Shown here in pieces: positions 1 through 10,359 of a DNA stretch of 64,000 bases. The translations under genes and the position numbers were made by a program. This DNA is from Cellulomonas fulva. GTDB lineage: Bacteria > Actinomycetota > Actinomycetes > Actinomycetales > Cellulomonadaceae. Each line of letters opens with the position of its first letter. Positions within the stretch are counted from its first letter, which is position 1. The notes beneath the pieces are model-generated. The model had not been told where the DNA came from, did no database searches, and saw only the letters and a program-made list of their open reading frames with translations. The DNA lies in the NCBI RefSeq assembly GCF_018531375.1, contig NZ_JAHBOH010000001.1, positions 930,001 to 994,000 of the forward strand, given 5' to 3'.

Positions 1-1069
1 CCCGGACGACGACGAGGACGAGAACAAGCGGCCGTGGCTCATCTGGGTCCTGGTCGGCATCGCGATCCTGGCGGTCGCGGGCATCATCGCCCTCCTCCTG
101 GCCCAGGGCAACGGCGAGAAGGAGCCCGAGCAGGTCCCGGTGCCCAAGCTCGTCGGGCTCACCGAGGACGCCGCCAAGCAGGCGATCACGGACGCGGACC
201 TGATCCCCAAGCGGGAGGTCGCCGAGTCCGACGAGGTCGCCGAGGGCCTGGTCATCAGCACGGACCCGGCCGAGGGCACGCAGGTGGACCCCGAGTCGAC
301 CGTCACGTACGTGGTCTCCACCGGCTCGGGCTCCGTCGAGGTGCCCGCCGTGCAGGGCATGACGGAGTCGCAGGCGCAGGACGCGCTGGAAGAGGCCAAG
401 CTCGAGGTCGACCCGGTCCGCGAGGACGACAACAACCCCGACTTCGCCAAGGGCGAGGTCACCAAGACCGACCCGGAGGAGGGCGAGCTGGTCGACACCG
501 GCACGTCCGTGAAGCTCTGGGTCTCCACGGGCAACGTCGACCTGCCGGACCTGGTGGGCAAGCAGCAGGACGAGGCGCTGGACACGCTCGCGGACCTCAA
601 GCTGACCTCGACGGTCAAGGAGGTCACCACCACCGACCAGGAGCCGGGGACGGTCCTGTCCCAGGACCGTCAGGCCGGTCTGGTGCCCCAGGGCACCCGC
701 GTGACGCTCGAGGTCGCCGTGGCGCCGGAGACCGCCACCGTGCCGGACAACCTGGTCGGCATGACGTACGAGGAGGCCGTGCAGGCCCTCGCGGCGGTCG
801 GTCTGCAGGCGAGCCGCGTCGACCAGCCGTCCGACGAGGAGGCCGGGCGCGTGCTCTGGAGCGACCCCGACAAGGGGACCGAGCTGCCCAAGGGCGACAT
901 GGTGGAGCTGCATGTCTCGCTGGGCCCGCAGCCCGACCCCGAGCCGACGACGGACGCCCCGGGCGACGGGAACGGCGACGGGAATGGGAACGGCAACGGG
1001 AACGGCGACGGCACGGGCGACGGCGGGTCGGTCCAGACCCAGCCCTGGCTCCGCCCCGAGGAGCTCTGA
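1..1069 (+). CDS. pknB: Ser/Thr protein kinase PknB, C-terminal part (5' truncated by window edge)
   Basis: The frame is open from base 2, so the kinase domain lies outside the window. Visible parts, in order: an acidic juxtamembrane stretch, one transmembrane helix (visible residues about 12-34), then four PASTA modules of about 65 residues each, with openings such as VPKLVGLT, VPAVQGMT, LPDLVG and VPDNLVGMT. A Gly/Asp/Asn-rich tail built from 6-bp repeats ends in LRPEEL. PASTA modules of this family bind muropeptides or lipid II outside the cell and tune the cytosolic kinase that controls wall growth and division. The position beside trpG, DUF881 and crgA matches pknB in mycobacteria. The assignment to PknB rather than another PASTA kinase rests on this context. 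Confidence 0.9.
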   Translation, partial: PDDDEDENKRPWLIWVLVGIAILAVAGIIALLLAQGNGEKEPEQVPVPKLVGLTEDAAKQAITDADLIPKREVAESDEVAEGLVISTDPAEGTQVDPESTVTYVVSTGSGSVEVPAVQGMTESQAQDALEEAKLEVDPVREDDNNPDFAKGEVTKTDPEEGELVDTGTSVKLWVSTGNVDLPDLVGKQQDEALDTLADLKLTSTVKEVTTTDQEPGTVLSQDRQAGLVPQGTRVTLEVAVAPETATVPDNLVGMTYEEAVQALAAVGLQASRVDQPSDEEAGRVLWSDPDKGTELPKGDMVELHVSLGPQPDPEPTTDAPGDGNGDGNGNGNGNGDGTGDGGSVQTQPWLRPEEL

Positions 1070-1098
1070 CCTCACCGCTCGAGGGCGTGAGCTCAGAG
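1064..1098. terminator. Bidirectional hairpin between convergent pknB and trpG
   Basis: A 12-bp inverted repeat with one mismatch (CTCTGACCTCAC against GTGAGCTCAGAG) and an 11-nt loop spans both stop codons. There is no long U-tract, as is common in actinobacteria. The convergent arrangement makes a shared terminator likely. Confidence 0.55.
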
Positions 1099-1716
1099 GC
1101 GGACGAGCGGGTGCAGACCCGCCGAGCGCTCCACGGCCTGGTCGTCGCCGCACACCTGCAGCCAGTTCGCCAGGAGGCGGTGCCCACCCTCGGTGAGCAC
1201 CGACTCCGGGTGGAACTGCACGCCGTACAGCGGCAGCGTCCGGTGCTGCAGGCCCATGATGACGTCGCCGGTGTGCGCGGTGACCTCGAGCTCGTCGGAC
1301 ACCGTGCCGGACACGACCGCGAGCGAGTGGTACCGCGTCGCGGTGAACGGGCTCGCGAGGCCGGACAGCACGCCCTCACCCTCGTGCTCGACCTCGCTCG
1401 TCTTGCCGTGCATGAGCTCGGGCGCGTGGGTGACGGTGCCGCCGTACACCTCGCCGAGCGCCTGGTGGCCCAGGCACACGCCGAGCATCGGGGTGCCGGA
1501 CTCCGCGCAATCGCGGATGACCTGCATGCTCGCGCCCGCCTCGGCCGGCGTCCCCGGTCCCGGGGAGATGAGCACGCCGTCGAACCCGGCGCGCTCCGCG
1601 AGGGGCGGCACGGCGTCGTTGCGCACCACGACCGTCTCCGCGCCCAGCTGGTCGAGGTAGCCGACGATCGTGTAGACGAACGAGTCGTAGTTGTCGACGA
1701 CGAGGATCCGGGTCAT
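1093..1716 (-). CDS. trpG: Class I glutamine amidotransferase, anthranilate/aminodeoxychorismate synthase component II
   Basis: About 207 residues, the full length of the TrpG/PabA family. This subunit releases ammonia from glutamine for chorismate amination in tryptophan or folate synthesis. The start region ILVVDNYDSFVYTI, the nucleophile elbow GVCLGHQALGE (catalytic Cys) and GVQFHPES (catalytic His) are all present. The ATG is chosen because it overlaps the stop of the upstream 52-residue ORF as TGATG, which suggests translational coupling; a GTG lies one codon upstream. No component I gene is visible, so tryptophan and folate roles cannot be separated. Mycobacteria carry the same gene beside pknB. 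Confidence 0.9.
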   Translation of the reverse strand: MTRILVVDNYDSFVYTIVGYLDQLGAETVVVRNDAVPPLAERAGFDGVLISPGPGTPAEAGASMQVIRDCAESGTPMLGVCLGHQALGEVYGGTVTHAPELMHGKTSEVEHEGEGVLSGLASPFTATRYHSLAVVSGTVSDELEVTAHTGDVIMGLQHRTLPLYGVQFHPESVLTEGGHRLLANWLQVCGDDQAVERSAGLHPLVRL

Positions 1717-1874
1717 CACTCACCCACCGTGGTGTCGTTGAAGGGCATGAAGGGCGCGACGGCAGGGAAGACCCACACGAAGCAGACGACGAGCACCGCG
1801 GCGGCCAGGACCGCGAGCTGCAGGACGCGCACCGCGGCGGGGCCGGGCAGGTGCCGCCAGAGCCATCCGTACAT
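1716..1874 (-). CDS. Small conserved membrane protein (52 aa)
   Basis: The frame encodes 52 residues: an N-terminal MYGWLWRHLPGP, one hydrophobic helix (about residues 17-40) and a conserved-looking end PFMPFNDTTVGE. A GGGAGG ribosome-binding site lies 5 bp before the chosen ATG; a second ATG sits one codon upstream. The stop overlaps the trpG start. From memory, short proteins with this WRHLPGP...PFND pattern sit between sortase E and the amidotransferase in other actinobacteria. Function is unknown; linkage to the sortase suggests an envelope role (inference). Confidence 0.75.
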   Translation of the reverse strand: MYGWLWRHLPGPAAVRVLQLAVLAAAVLVVCFVWVFPAVAPFMPFNDTTVGE

Positions 1875-1908
1875 CATCGCCTCCCGCCGCGTGCTCGTCG
1901 GACCTCGT

Positions 1909-2673
1909 TCATGATGCGCCCTCGAGCAGCTCCGCGGGCGTGCCGTCCGCGACGGGGGCCCAGTAGTCGAGCACGCCGTGCACGACGTACCGCTCGCGCG
2001 CCGAGTACATGGGGTGGCAGGTGGTCATCGTGATGACGCGCTCGGTGGGCTCGGCGCCGGGCTCCCCCGGCACCGGCGCGATCACCTCGACCTGCGACGG
2101 CACCACCACCTGGGTCGACGTGACCCGGTAGACGTACCAGGTGTCGGTCCCGGGGCCGCCGTCGCCGGTCGCGGTGCGCACGACGAGCGCGTCGCCCGCC
2201 TTCAGCTCCTCGATCCGGTTGAACGGCTTGGCGTAGGTGGTCCGGTGCGCCGCGACCGCGAAGTTGCCCAAGTCCCCCGGCATCGCGGTGCCCACGTAGT
2301 GGCCGACGCCGAGCTTGTCGAGGATCTCCGCCTTGTCCGTGCCCTCACTGATCGGCCGCTCGGGCTCGCCGTCCCAGCGCGGCACCTGCATCGTCGCGAA
2401 CGTCGTCGCGAAGTCGGGCTCCGCCATGACCGGCGGCTCGTCGTGCCGTGGCGTGGCGACCAGCGGGCCCGTGTCCTGCGACGCGGTCGGCGTCGGCACG
2501 GGCATGCGCGGCAGCTCCCGGACCACCTCGGCCTGCGCCCGGTTGCCCTCGACGTCGGTCCACCACAGCTGCCAGACCAGGAACGCGAGCAGGAGCACCC
2601 CGAGCGTGATGAGGAGCTCCCCGACCACGCCGACGACGCCGTAGACCGCGCGGGACGTGCGCGAGCGCCTCAC
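1909..2673 (-). CDS. srtE: Class E sortase
   Basis: 254 residues. A transmembrane helix near the N-terminus (about 10-35) anchors it with the catalytic domain outside. The triad is visible: His143 in AAHRTTY, Cys219 in TTCHP and Arg226/Arg228 in ARERY. Class E sortases join surface proteins with LAXTG-like signals to peptidoglycan or polymerise pili. A long Pro/Thr-rich linker separates membrane and enzyme. The GTG start overlaps the stop of the DUF881 gene by 4 bp (GTGA), so the two are translationally coupled. No sortase substrate with a clear sorting signal was seen in the window. Confidence 0.88.
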   Translation of the reverse strand: MRRSRTSRAVYGVVGVVGELLITLGVLLLAFLVWQLWWTDVEGNRAQAEVVRELPRMPVPTPTASQDTGPLVATPRHDEPPVMAEPDFATTFATMQVPRWDGEPERPISEGTDKAEILDKLGVGHYVGTAMPGDLGNFAVAAHRTTYAKPFNRIEELKAGDALVVRTATGDGGPGTDTWYVYRVTSTQVVVPSQVEVIAPVPGEPGAEPTERVITMTTCHPMYSARERYVVHGVLDYWAPVADGTPAELLEGAS

Positions 2674-3575
2674 CACGTGGTCACGCCCCGCTGGGCGCCG
2701 GGGGCCGCGCCGGCCGCTGACCCGGACCGGGTCCCGGCCGACTCCGCGCCTCCGGCCTGCGTACCCACCGACTCGGTGCCCTCGGTCGTCGACCGCGTGC
2801 TCGGCGCGGACGTGGGCAGGCCGGGCAGGATCGTCGTGCCGTCCGGGACGGTGGCGAACTGCAGCTCGGTCGCCCCGGCGTAGGGCGGCAGGTCCAGCTC
2901 GGTGCTGTTCGCGACGTCCCACCCGAGGCCGACCGTCGCGGCGTCCGCCCGGTACGCGGAGACCTCGGTCGAGAGCTCGAGCGCCTGCCGGAGCCGCTCC
3001 GGGTCGCCCACCGCACGCACCGTGTACGGCGGCGAGTAGACCTGCCCCTGCAGCCGGAGGACGTTGCCGACGCAGCGGAACGCGCTCGTCGAGATCACCC
3101 GCTGGTCCATGAGCGCCATCGCCTCGGCACCGCCGGACCACAGGGCGTTCATCACGGCCTGGATGTCCTGCTGGTGCACGACGAGCACGTCGGGGCTGAC
3201 GCCGTCGAGGCCCGGCTGGTCCTGCGGGGCGTCGTCGAGCGTCACCGTCACGCCCGGCCCGGTCACGCCCACCTGCCCGCCCTCGACCAGGAACCCGGTC
3301 CCCGGCGCGCCGATCTCGTTGCCGGCCGCGGTGTTCGCGGCCCTGGTCAGCGCGTCGACCTCGCCGCGCAGGTCGTCGACCTGGGTGGTCAGGCTGTCGA
3401 CGCGCGCGACCTCCCCGCTCGTGAGGCCCGCGAGGTCCTCGGGGTTCCGTGCCTCGTCCGACGAGCGCGCGAACTTGGCGTTCGCGGCGAACAGCGCCCC
3501 CGAGAGCGCGAGGACCACGGCGACCGACAGCGTCCCGCGCGCGAGGCGGCGGCGTCGGTGCGGGTGCTCGGTCAC
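2670..3575 (-). CDS. DUF881 family envelope protein
   Basis: 301 residues from a GTG with an AGGAG motif upstream. The protein has a basic N-terminus, one transmembrane helix (about residues 10-30), an extracytoplasmic coiled coil around 55-80 (VDSLTTQVDDLRGEVDALTR) and a globular DUF881 domain with repeated VTGPGVTVTL-type strands. A Thr/Ser/Gly-rich tail ends in GVTTW. The family is widespread near crgA, sortase and division genes of Gram-positives; its biochemical role is not established. It is probably the first gene of the leftward operon ending with trpG. Confidence 0.85.
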   Translation of the reverse strand: MTEHPHRRRRLARGTLSVAVVLALSGALFAANAKFARSSDEARNPEDLAGLTSGEVARVDSLTTQVDDLRGEVDALTRAANTAAGNEIGAPGTGFLVEGGQVGVTGPGVTVTLDDAPQDQPGLDGVSPDVLVVHQQDIQAVMNALWSGGAEAMALMDQRVISTSAFRCVGNVLRLQGQVYSPPYTVRAVGDPERLRQALELSTEVSAYRADAATVGLGWDVANSTELDLPPYAGATELQFATVPDGTTILPGLPTSAPSTRSTTEGTESVGTQAGGAESAGTRSGSAAGAAPGAQRGVTTW

Positions 3576-3761
3576 GCGGCGCTCCTCGTCGGATCGTGGT
3601 CCACCCGCCGGCACGTCCTGGCGCGGGGGGTGGGTCGCGAGTTCGGGATGGGTATTGTCGCGCACTACGCTATGCGGTGGCGCAGCCGTGACGGTGCGGC
3701 GGCGCCGCACGCCGAACCGACGGCGCGGCACCCCGCCGCCCGCCGCAGACAGGAGCTCCCC
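3576..3761. promoter_or_regulatory. Divergent promoter region between the DUF881 gene and crgA
   Basis: The two genes diverge from this 186-bp spacer, so it should hold promoters in both directions. The relatively AT-rich part at 3650-3675, with TATTGT and TACGCT hexamers, is the likeliest place for -10 elements. I cannot assign exact start sites. Confidence 0.3.
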
Positions 3762-4019
3762 GTGCCCGAGTCGAGGTCACGCAAGAAGGCCACCTACACG
3801 CCGCCCCCGCAGAAGGCCGCGGCCAAGCCGAACCCGCGCTGGTGGGTCCCGGTCATGCTGGGCCTGATGCTCCTGGGGCTGGCCTGGATCGTCGTGTTCT
3901 ACATCGGCCGGTCCGTGAGCGGGTCGAGCCTCCCCATCCCCTTGTTCGACACCTGGAACCTGGCCGTCGGCGCAGTCCTGATCATCGCGGGCTTCGCGAT
4001 GACCACGCGCTGGCGCTGA
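3762..4019 (+). CDS. crgA: Cell division protein CrgA
   Basis: 85 residues, the usual CrgA size. The cytosolic N-terminus is basic (SRSRKKATYTPPPQK), followed by two transmembrane helices (about 28-50 and 62-80) and a short TTRWR end. The family motif NPRWWVPVMLGLMLLGLAWI is clear. CrgA is an actinobacterial divisome membrane protein that contacts FtsZ, FtsQ, FtsI and related proteins. The GTG start follows an AGGAG motif. It is transcribed alone and followed by a strong hairpin. Confidence 0.93.
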   Translation: MPESRSRKKATYTPPPQKAAAKPNPRWWVPVMLGLMLLGLAWIVVFYIGRSVSGSSLPIPLFDTWNLAVGAVLIIAGFAMTTRWR

Positions 4020-4077
4020 CGCCGAGCGCCTTCTGGGGCGCGTCCGCCCCACACGGCCCCGGTCAACCGCTTCGTCG

Positions 4078-4118
4078 AGAGGCGCCGCTCCCCACGGGAG
4101 CGGCGCCTCTTCGTCGTT
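4078..4118 (+). terminator. Rho-independent-type terminator after crgA
   Basis: A perfect 15-bp stem (AGAGGCGCCGCTCCC and its complement) with a 3-nt loop, followed by TCGTCGTT, lies 58 bp after the crgA stop. Confidence 0.75.
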
Positions 4119-4144
4119 CCCCCGTCCCCAGCGGTGGACACGTC

Positions 4145-4153
4145 TGTGGATAA
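4145..4153 (-). promoter_or_regulatory. Perfect DnaA box far from the origin
   Basis: TGTGGATAA is the exact complement of the classical DnaA box TTATCCACA. It lies about 26 kb from dnaA in the spacer between the crgA and rhomboid terminators and overlaps by 2 bp the adjacent 18-bp palindrome. A 9-mer can occur by chance, but AT-containing 9-mers are rare in this GC-rich DNA. Confidence 0.5.
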
Positions 4154-4169
4154 CTACACGCGTGTAGTT
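4152..4169. promoter_or_regulatory. Perfect 18-bp palindrome, candidate operator
   Basis: AACTACACG is followed directly by its exact complement CGTGTAGTT. A second perfect palindrome, CACACGTGTG, follows at 4171-4180. The position between convergent genes is unusual for a transcription operator. The protein that might bind is unknown. Confidence 0.45.
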
Positions 4170-4200
4170 CCACACGTGTGAGCAACCCTGGGGACGACGA

Positions 4201-4229
4201 AGGGGCGCCCCCGGGAAGGGGACGCCCCT
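4201..4229 (-). terminator. Hairpin downstream of the rhomboid gene
   Basis: A 7-bp stem (AGGGGCG/CGCCCCT) encloses a second C/G-rich stem and lies 19 bp past the rhomboid stop codon. It is probably the leftward terminator. Confidence 0.5.
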
Positions 4230-4247
4230 GGTCTCGACGCACCGGGC

Positions 4248-5138
4248 TCAGCCGCCGCCCAGCCAGTAGTTCCAGATCGCGCGCTGCTCGTCGGCGGTGG
4301 CCTGCCAGTAGAGCTGGACCCACTCCGGTGCCGTGCCGTACGCCCACTGGACGACGACCAGCAGCAGCACCGCGAGGAGCACGGGCGCGACCACCGCGAC
4401 GAGTCGGCGACGCGCGGCCGGGGCGAACGCGTACGCCGCCGCGAGCAGCGCCCCGGTGACCAGCCCGCCGAGGTGGCCCTGCCAGGAGATCCCCGGCACC
4501 AGGAAGCTGAACACCATGTTCACGCCGATGATCCCGAGGATCCCCTGCGCGGGGTGACCGGACCGCCACATGACGACGAAGGTGGCGCCGAACAGCCCGA
4601 AGATCGCCCCCGACGCGCCCACCACGCCACCGCGCCAGTCCGACCAGCCGAGCGCGGCCGTCGCGAGGACCACGCAGGACCCGCCCACCGCGCTCATCAG
4701 GTAGAGCGTCACGTACCGGACGCGGCCGAGCTGCACCTCGAGGTACGGCCCGACGGCCCACAGCGCCACCATGTTGAGCAGGATGTGGAAGAACGAGCTC
4801 GGCGAGTGCAGGAACGCCGCGGTCAGGAACCGCCACGGCTCCTCGTGCCCGTCGATCGGCGTGTAGTACCAGCGGTCGGTGAACCCGTCGATCGTCCACT
4901 GCGCGACGTACGCGACGACGCACAGCGCGATGATCGCGAGCGTGCCCACCGGACGCGCTCCCGGGTGCACCACGCCGCCGAACCGCGTCCTGACCGACCG
5001 CGTGCCCCGCGCGGCGTCGCGCACGCAGTCGACGCACTGGATGCCGACCGCTGCGGGACGCTGGCAGTCCGGGCAGGCCGGCCGGCCGCAGCGCTGGCAG
5101 CGGACGTAGGAGACCCGGTCCGGGTGACGCGGGCACAC
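4248..5138 (-). CDS. Rhomboid family intramembrane serine protease with N-terminal zinc-binding module
   Basis: 296 residues. The N-terminus (1-40) is a Cys/His-rich B-box-like module (CPRHPDR...CQRCGRPACPDC...CVDC) expected to bind zinc. About six transmembrane helices follow. The catalytic Ser is in GASGAIFG and the partner His in GHLGGLVTG; the AFLHSPSSFFHILLNM segment matches the family's HxxxxHxxxN signature. The enzyme cleaves membrane proteins within the bilayer; the substrate is unknown. The GTG start is the only plausible one in frame. Mycobacteria carry this gene at the same place (crgA, rhomboid, ppiA). Confidence 0.9.
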   Translation of the reverse strand: MCPRHPDRVSYVRCQRCGRPACPDCQRPAAVGIQCVDCVRDAARGTRSVRTRFGGVVHPGARPVGTLAIIALCVVAYVAQWTIDGFTDRWYYTPIDGHEEPWRFLTAAFLHSPSSFFHILLNMVALWAVGPYLEVQLGRVRYVTLYLMSAVGGSCVVLATAALGWSDWRGGVVGASGAIFGLFGATFVVMWRSGHPAQGILGIIGVNMVFSFLVPGISWQGHLGGLVTGALLAAAYAFAPAARRRLVAVVAPVLLAVLLLVVVQWAYGTAPEWVQLYWQATADEQRAIWNYWLGGG

Positions 5139-5223
5139 GGGAGCCTCGACCGTGGGGTCGGGGGAGAGGTTCTCGCTGATCGTCGGTCCTGTCGTGAGTG
5201 CTGGGGCGCCGCCCGCGCCGGGG

Positions 5224-5763
5224 TCAGGCCTCGATGTCGACGGACTCGATCACGACGTCCTGCACGGGCCGGTCACCGGGCCGCGTCGGGGTCGTCGCGA
5301 TCGCGTCCACGACCGCGCGGCTCGCGTCGTCCGCGACCTTGCCGAAGATCGTGTGCTTGCCGTTGAGCCAGTCGGGGGACGTGACCGTGATGAAGAACTG
5401 CGAGCCGTTGGTCCCGCCGACCTTGCCGGTGGTCGGGTCCAGGCGCTTGCCGGCGTTCGCCATGGCGAGCAGGTAGGGCTCGGAGAAGGAGAGCTCCGGG
5501 TGGATCTCGTCGTCGAAGTTGTAGCCGGGGCCACCGCGGCCGTTCCCGAGCGGGTCCCCGCCCTGGATCATGAAGCCGTCGATCACGCGGTGGAAGACCA
5601 CGCCGGCGTACAGCGGGTCGTTGCGCGTGGCGCCCGTGGACGGGTCGGTCCACTCCTGGGTGCCCGTCGCCAGGCCCACGAAGTTCTGGACGGTGCGCGG
5701 CGCGTGGTTCTCGAAGAGCTCGATCCGGATGTCACCGGCGGTCGTGTGCAGGGTCGCGAACAT
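5224..5763 (-). CDS. ppiA: Peptidyl-prolyl cis-trans isomerase, cyclophilin type
   Basis: 179 residues, one complete cyclophilin domain. It speeds cis-trans rotation of X-Pro bonds during folding. The active-site segments VFHRVIDGFMIQGGDP, NGSQFFIT and LNGKHTIFGKV are intact. No signal peptide or transmembrane helix is visible, so it acts in the cytosol. The ATG follows a GGGAG motif. It may be read with the rhomboid gene 85 bp downstream. Confidence 0.93.
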   Translation of the reverse strand: MFATLHTTAGDIRIELFENHAPRTVQNFVGLATGTQEWTDPSTGATRNDPLYAGVVFHRVIDGFMIQGGDPLGNGRGGPGYNFDDEIHPELSFSEPYLLAMANAGKRLDPTTGKVGGTNGSQFFITVTSPDWLNGKHTIFGKVADDASRAVVDAIATTPTRPGDRPVQDVVIESVDIEA

Positions 5764-5793
5764 GGCGCCAGTCTCCCACGCAGCACCCACCGT

Positions 5794-5813
5794 CGCCGAG
5801 GTCGTCACTCCTG
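5794..5813 (+). repeat. Short relative of the 80-bp repeat found after the cellulase
   Basis: CGCCGAGGTCGTCACTCCTG differs by one base from the start of the second repeat unit at 10204. A GACGAGGTCG like that unit's end follows within 25 bp, suggesting a shortened member of the same family. Confidence 0.4.
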
Positions 5814-5894
5814 TGGGCGGGAGCAGACGACGAGGTCGGGCGACGCGGCCCATGCGCGGGGCGCCGACCGGTGGCAGAGTGTGAGGTCAGCGCC

Positions 5895-5900
5895 TAGAAC
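5895..5900 (+). promoter_or_regulatory. Candidate -10 element (TAGAAC)
   Basis: TAGAAC lies 17 bp before the chosen start of the Ala-rich protein. No convincing -35 is seen. Confidence 0.3.
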
Positions 5901-5917
5901 CCGTGGGAGAGTCCAAC

Positions 5918-6796
5918 ATGCCGTTCAACCGCCGCCCGGACATCGACACCGACGAGCTCAAGAAGCAGGCCGCCGACCAGGCGAAGGCCGCCGCCGACTC
6001 GCTCAAGGACGCGAGCAGCAGCGCGGCCGCCAAGGCCGCCGACGCCGCGAGCCACGCCAAGGACTGGACCACCCCCAAGGTGGAGGGGTTCATCGACTGG
6101 CTGCTCCCGCGCGTCGAGCACCTGTACAAGGAGAGCGTGAAGGCCGCCGCACCGAAGGTCGAGCAGGCCGCGGACAAGGTCTCGCCCGCGATCGACACGG
6201 CGCACGACAAGCTGGTCGACGACCTGCTGCCGCGCCTGGTCCAGGCCATGAACGAGGCCGCGGAGAAGGCCGGCGCCGCCGCCGCGCACGCAGCGGACGC
6301 CGCGGCCGACAAGGCGGCCGCCGGTGCGGCAGCCGTCGCCGCTGCCGCCGCCGCCAAGAAGGAGAAGAAGCACACGGGAGCCAAGGTCTTCTGGACCCTG
6401 GTCGGTCTCGCGGGCGCCGCCGCGGCGTTCGCGGCCTGGCGCAGCTCGCGCAGCACGGTCGACCCGTGGGCCGAGCCGTGGGAGCCGGCCGACTCGTTCG
6501 GCTCCACCGACGGCTCCCCGGCGGACCGCGCGAGCGACGCCCGCGCCGACCTGGCCGGTGCCGCCGGTGACGCCGCGGACGCGATCGGCGAGGCCGCGGG
6601 CTCGGCCGTCGCCAAGGGCCGCGACGCGGCCGCGAAGGCCGCGGACGCCCTGAGCGACGCGAAGGACGACGTGGCGGAGAAGGTCGAGGAGCTGAGCGAG
6701 AAGGCCAAGGACGCCGCGACCGAGGCGACGCGCAAGGTCACCCGCCGCGCGGCCCCGAAGAAGCCGGATGCCGAGGGCACCGACCCGGCGATCTGA
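5918..6796 (+). CDS. Alanine/lysine-rich coiled membrane-associated protein
   Basis: 292 residues from an ATG 9 bp after GGGAG; a GTG further up lies within that ribosome-binding site and is rejected. The sequence is dominated by amphipathic Ala/Lys/Asp repeats (AADQAKAAADSLKDA, AAKAADAL, EKAKDAATEA) that resemble LEA or apolipoprotein-like helices. One hydrophobic helix (around 155-175, VFWTLVGLAGAAAAFAAW) splits it, followed by a Trp-rich WAEPWEPADS patch. I cannot assign an enzyme family. Such proteins are often stress- or envelope-associated (weak inference). A 21-bp hairpin follows. Confidence 0.75.
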   Translation: MPFNRRPDIDTDELKKQAADQAKAAADSLKDASSSAAAKAADAASHAKDWTTPKVEGFIDWLLPRVEHLYKESVKAAAPKVEQAADKVSPAIDTAHDKLVDDLLPRLVQAMNEAAEKAGAAAAHAADAAADKAAAGAAAVAAAAAAKKEKKHTGAKVFWTLVGLAGAAAAFAAWRSSRSTVDPWAEPWEPADSFGSTDGSPADRASDARADLAGAAGDAADAIGEAAGSAVAKGRDAAAKAADALSDAKDDVAEKVEELSEKAKDAATEATRKVTRRAAPKKPDAEGTDPAI

Positions 6797-6850
6797 CGCG
6801 GCGCACCACCGCGGGCCGGATCGTCGGTAGCGCGCCCCCTCGGCGCCACC

Positions 6851-6910
6851 GCACGCGACCTCGCCGACAGCACACGCTCGAGCAACGTGGCTGTCGGCGA
6901 GGTCGCGTGC
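6851..6910 (+). terminator. Large perfect hairpin after the Ala-rich gene
   Basis: Two exact 21-nt complementary arms (starting GCACGCGACCTCGCC) are separated by 18 nt. It is probably a terminator isolating the upstream gene from the cellulase promoter. No U-tract is present. Confidence 0.55.
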
Positions 6911-6941
6911 TCTCAGCGCAGGCGGGAGAGGGATCCCGGCT

Positions 6942-9947
<3,006 letters not shown>

Positions 9948-9970
9948 CCCGGAGCGTCTGACCGATCGAC

Positions 9971-10005
9971 CGGAGGGGCCGGCGCCACGCGCGCCGGCCC
10001 CTCCG
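9971..10005 (+). terminator. Terminator after the cellulase gene
   Basis: A perfect 15-bp stem (CGGAGGGGCCGGCGC) with a 5-nt loop lies 24 bp past the stop codon. Confidence 0.75.
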
Positions 10006-10123
10006 CCGTCCCATCACCGCCCGTCCCATCACCGCCCGTTCCTCTCCGCGCATGTTCCACGCCACCGCGCCGCCTCGACCAGCCGCACCGGCCAGGGACC
10101 GGCAGGCTGGAACGCCACTCCGG

Positions 10124-10277
10124 CCGCCGAGATCGTCACCCGCACCCGAGAGCGCGCGCCCCAACCGCGCCCTCGCACCCAACTGACGAGCTCGAGGATC
10201 CGACCGCCGAGATCGTCACTCCTGCGCGAGAGCGCGCGCCCCAACCGCGCCCTCGCAACCAACTGACGAGGTCGAGG
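10124..10277. repeat. Two-copy tandem repeat, 80-bp period, in the cellulase-GNAT spacer
   Basis: Units at 10124-10197 and 10204-10277 are nearly identical, each starting CCGCCGAGATCGTCAC and ending near TGACGAG.TCGAGG. Together with a duplicated GTCCCATCACCGCCC at 10008-10037 they fill the 412-bp spacer, in which no gene is seen. The segment at 5794 looks related. Confidence 0.8.
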
Positions 10278-10359
10278 GCTGGGGGGCTCCGGGACTGTGG
10301 GGAGCGAACTGGTGGGGAATGAGGTGGGGTGGGGCGGCGGGTCGGGGCAGGATGCTCGG

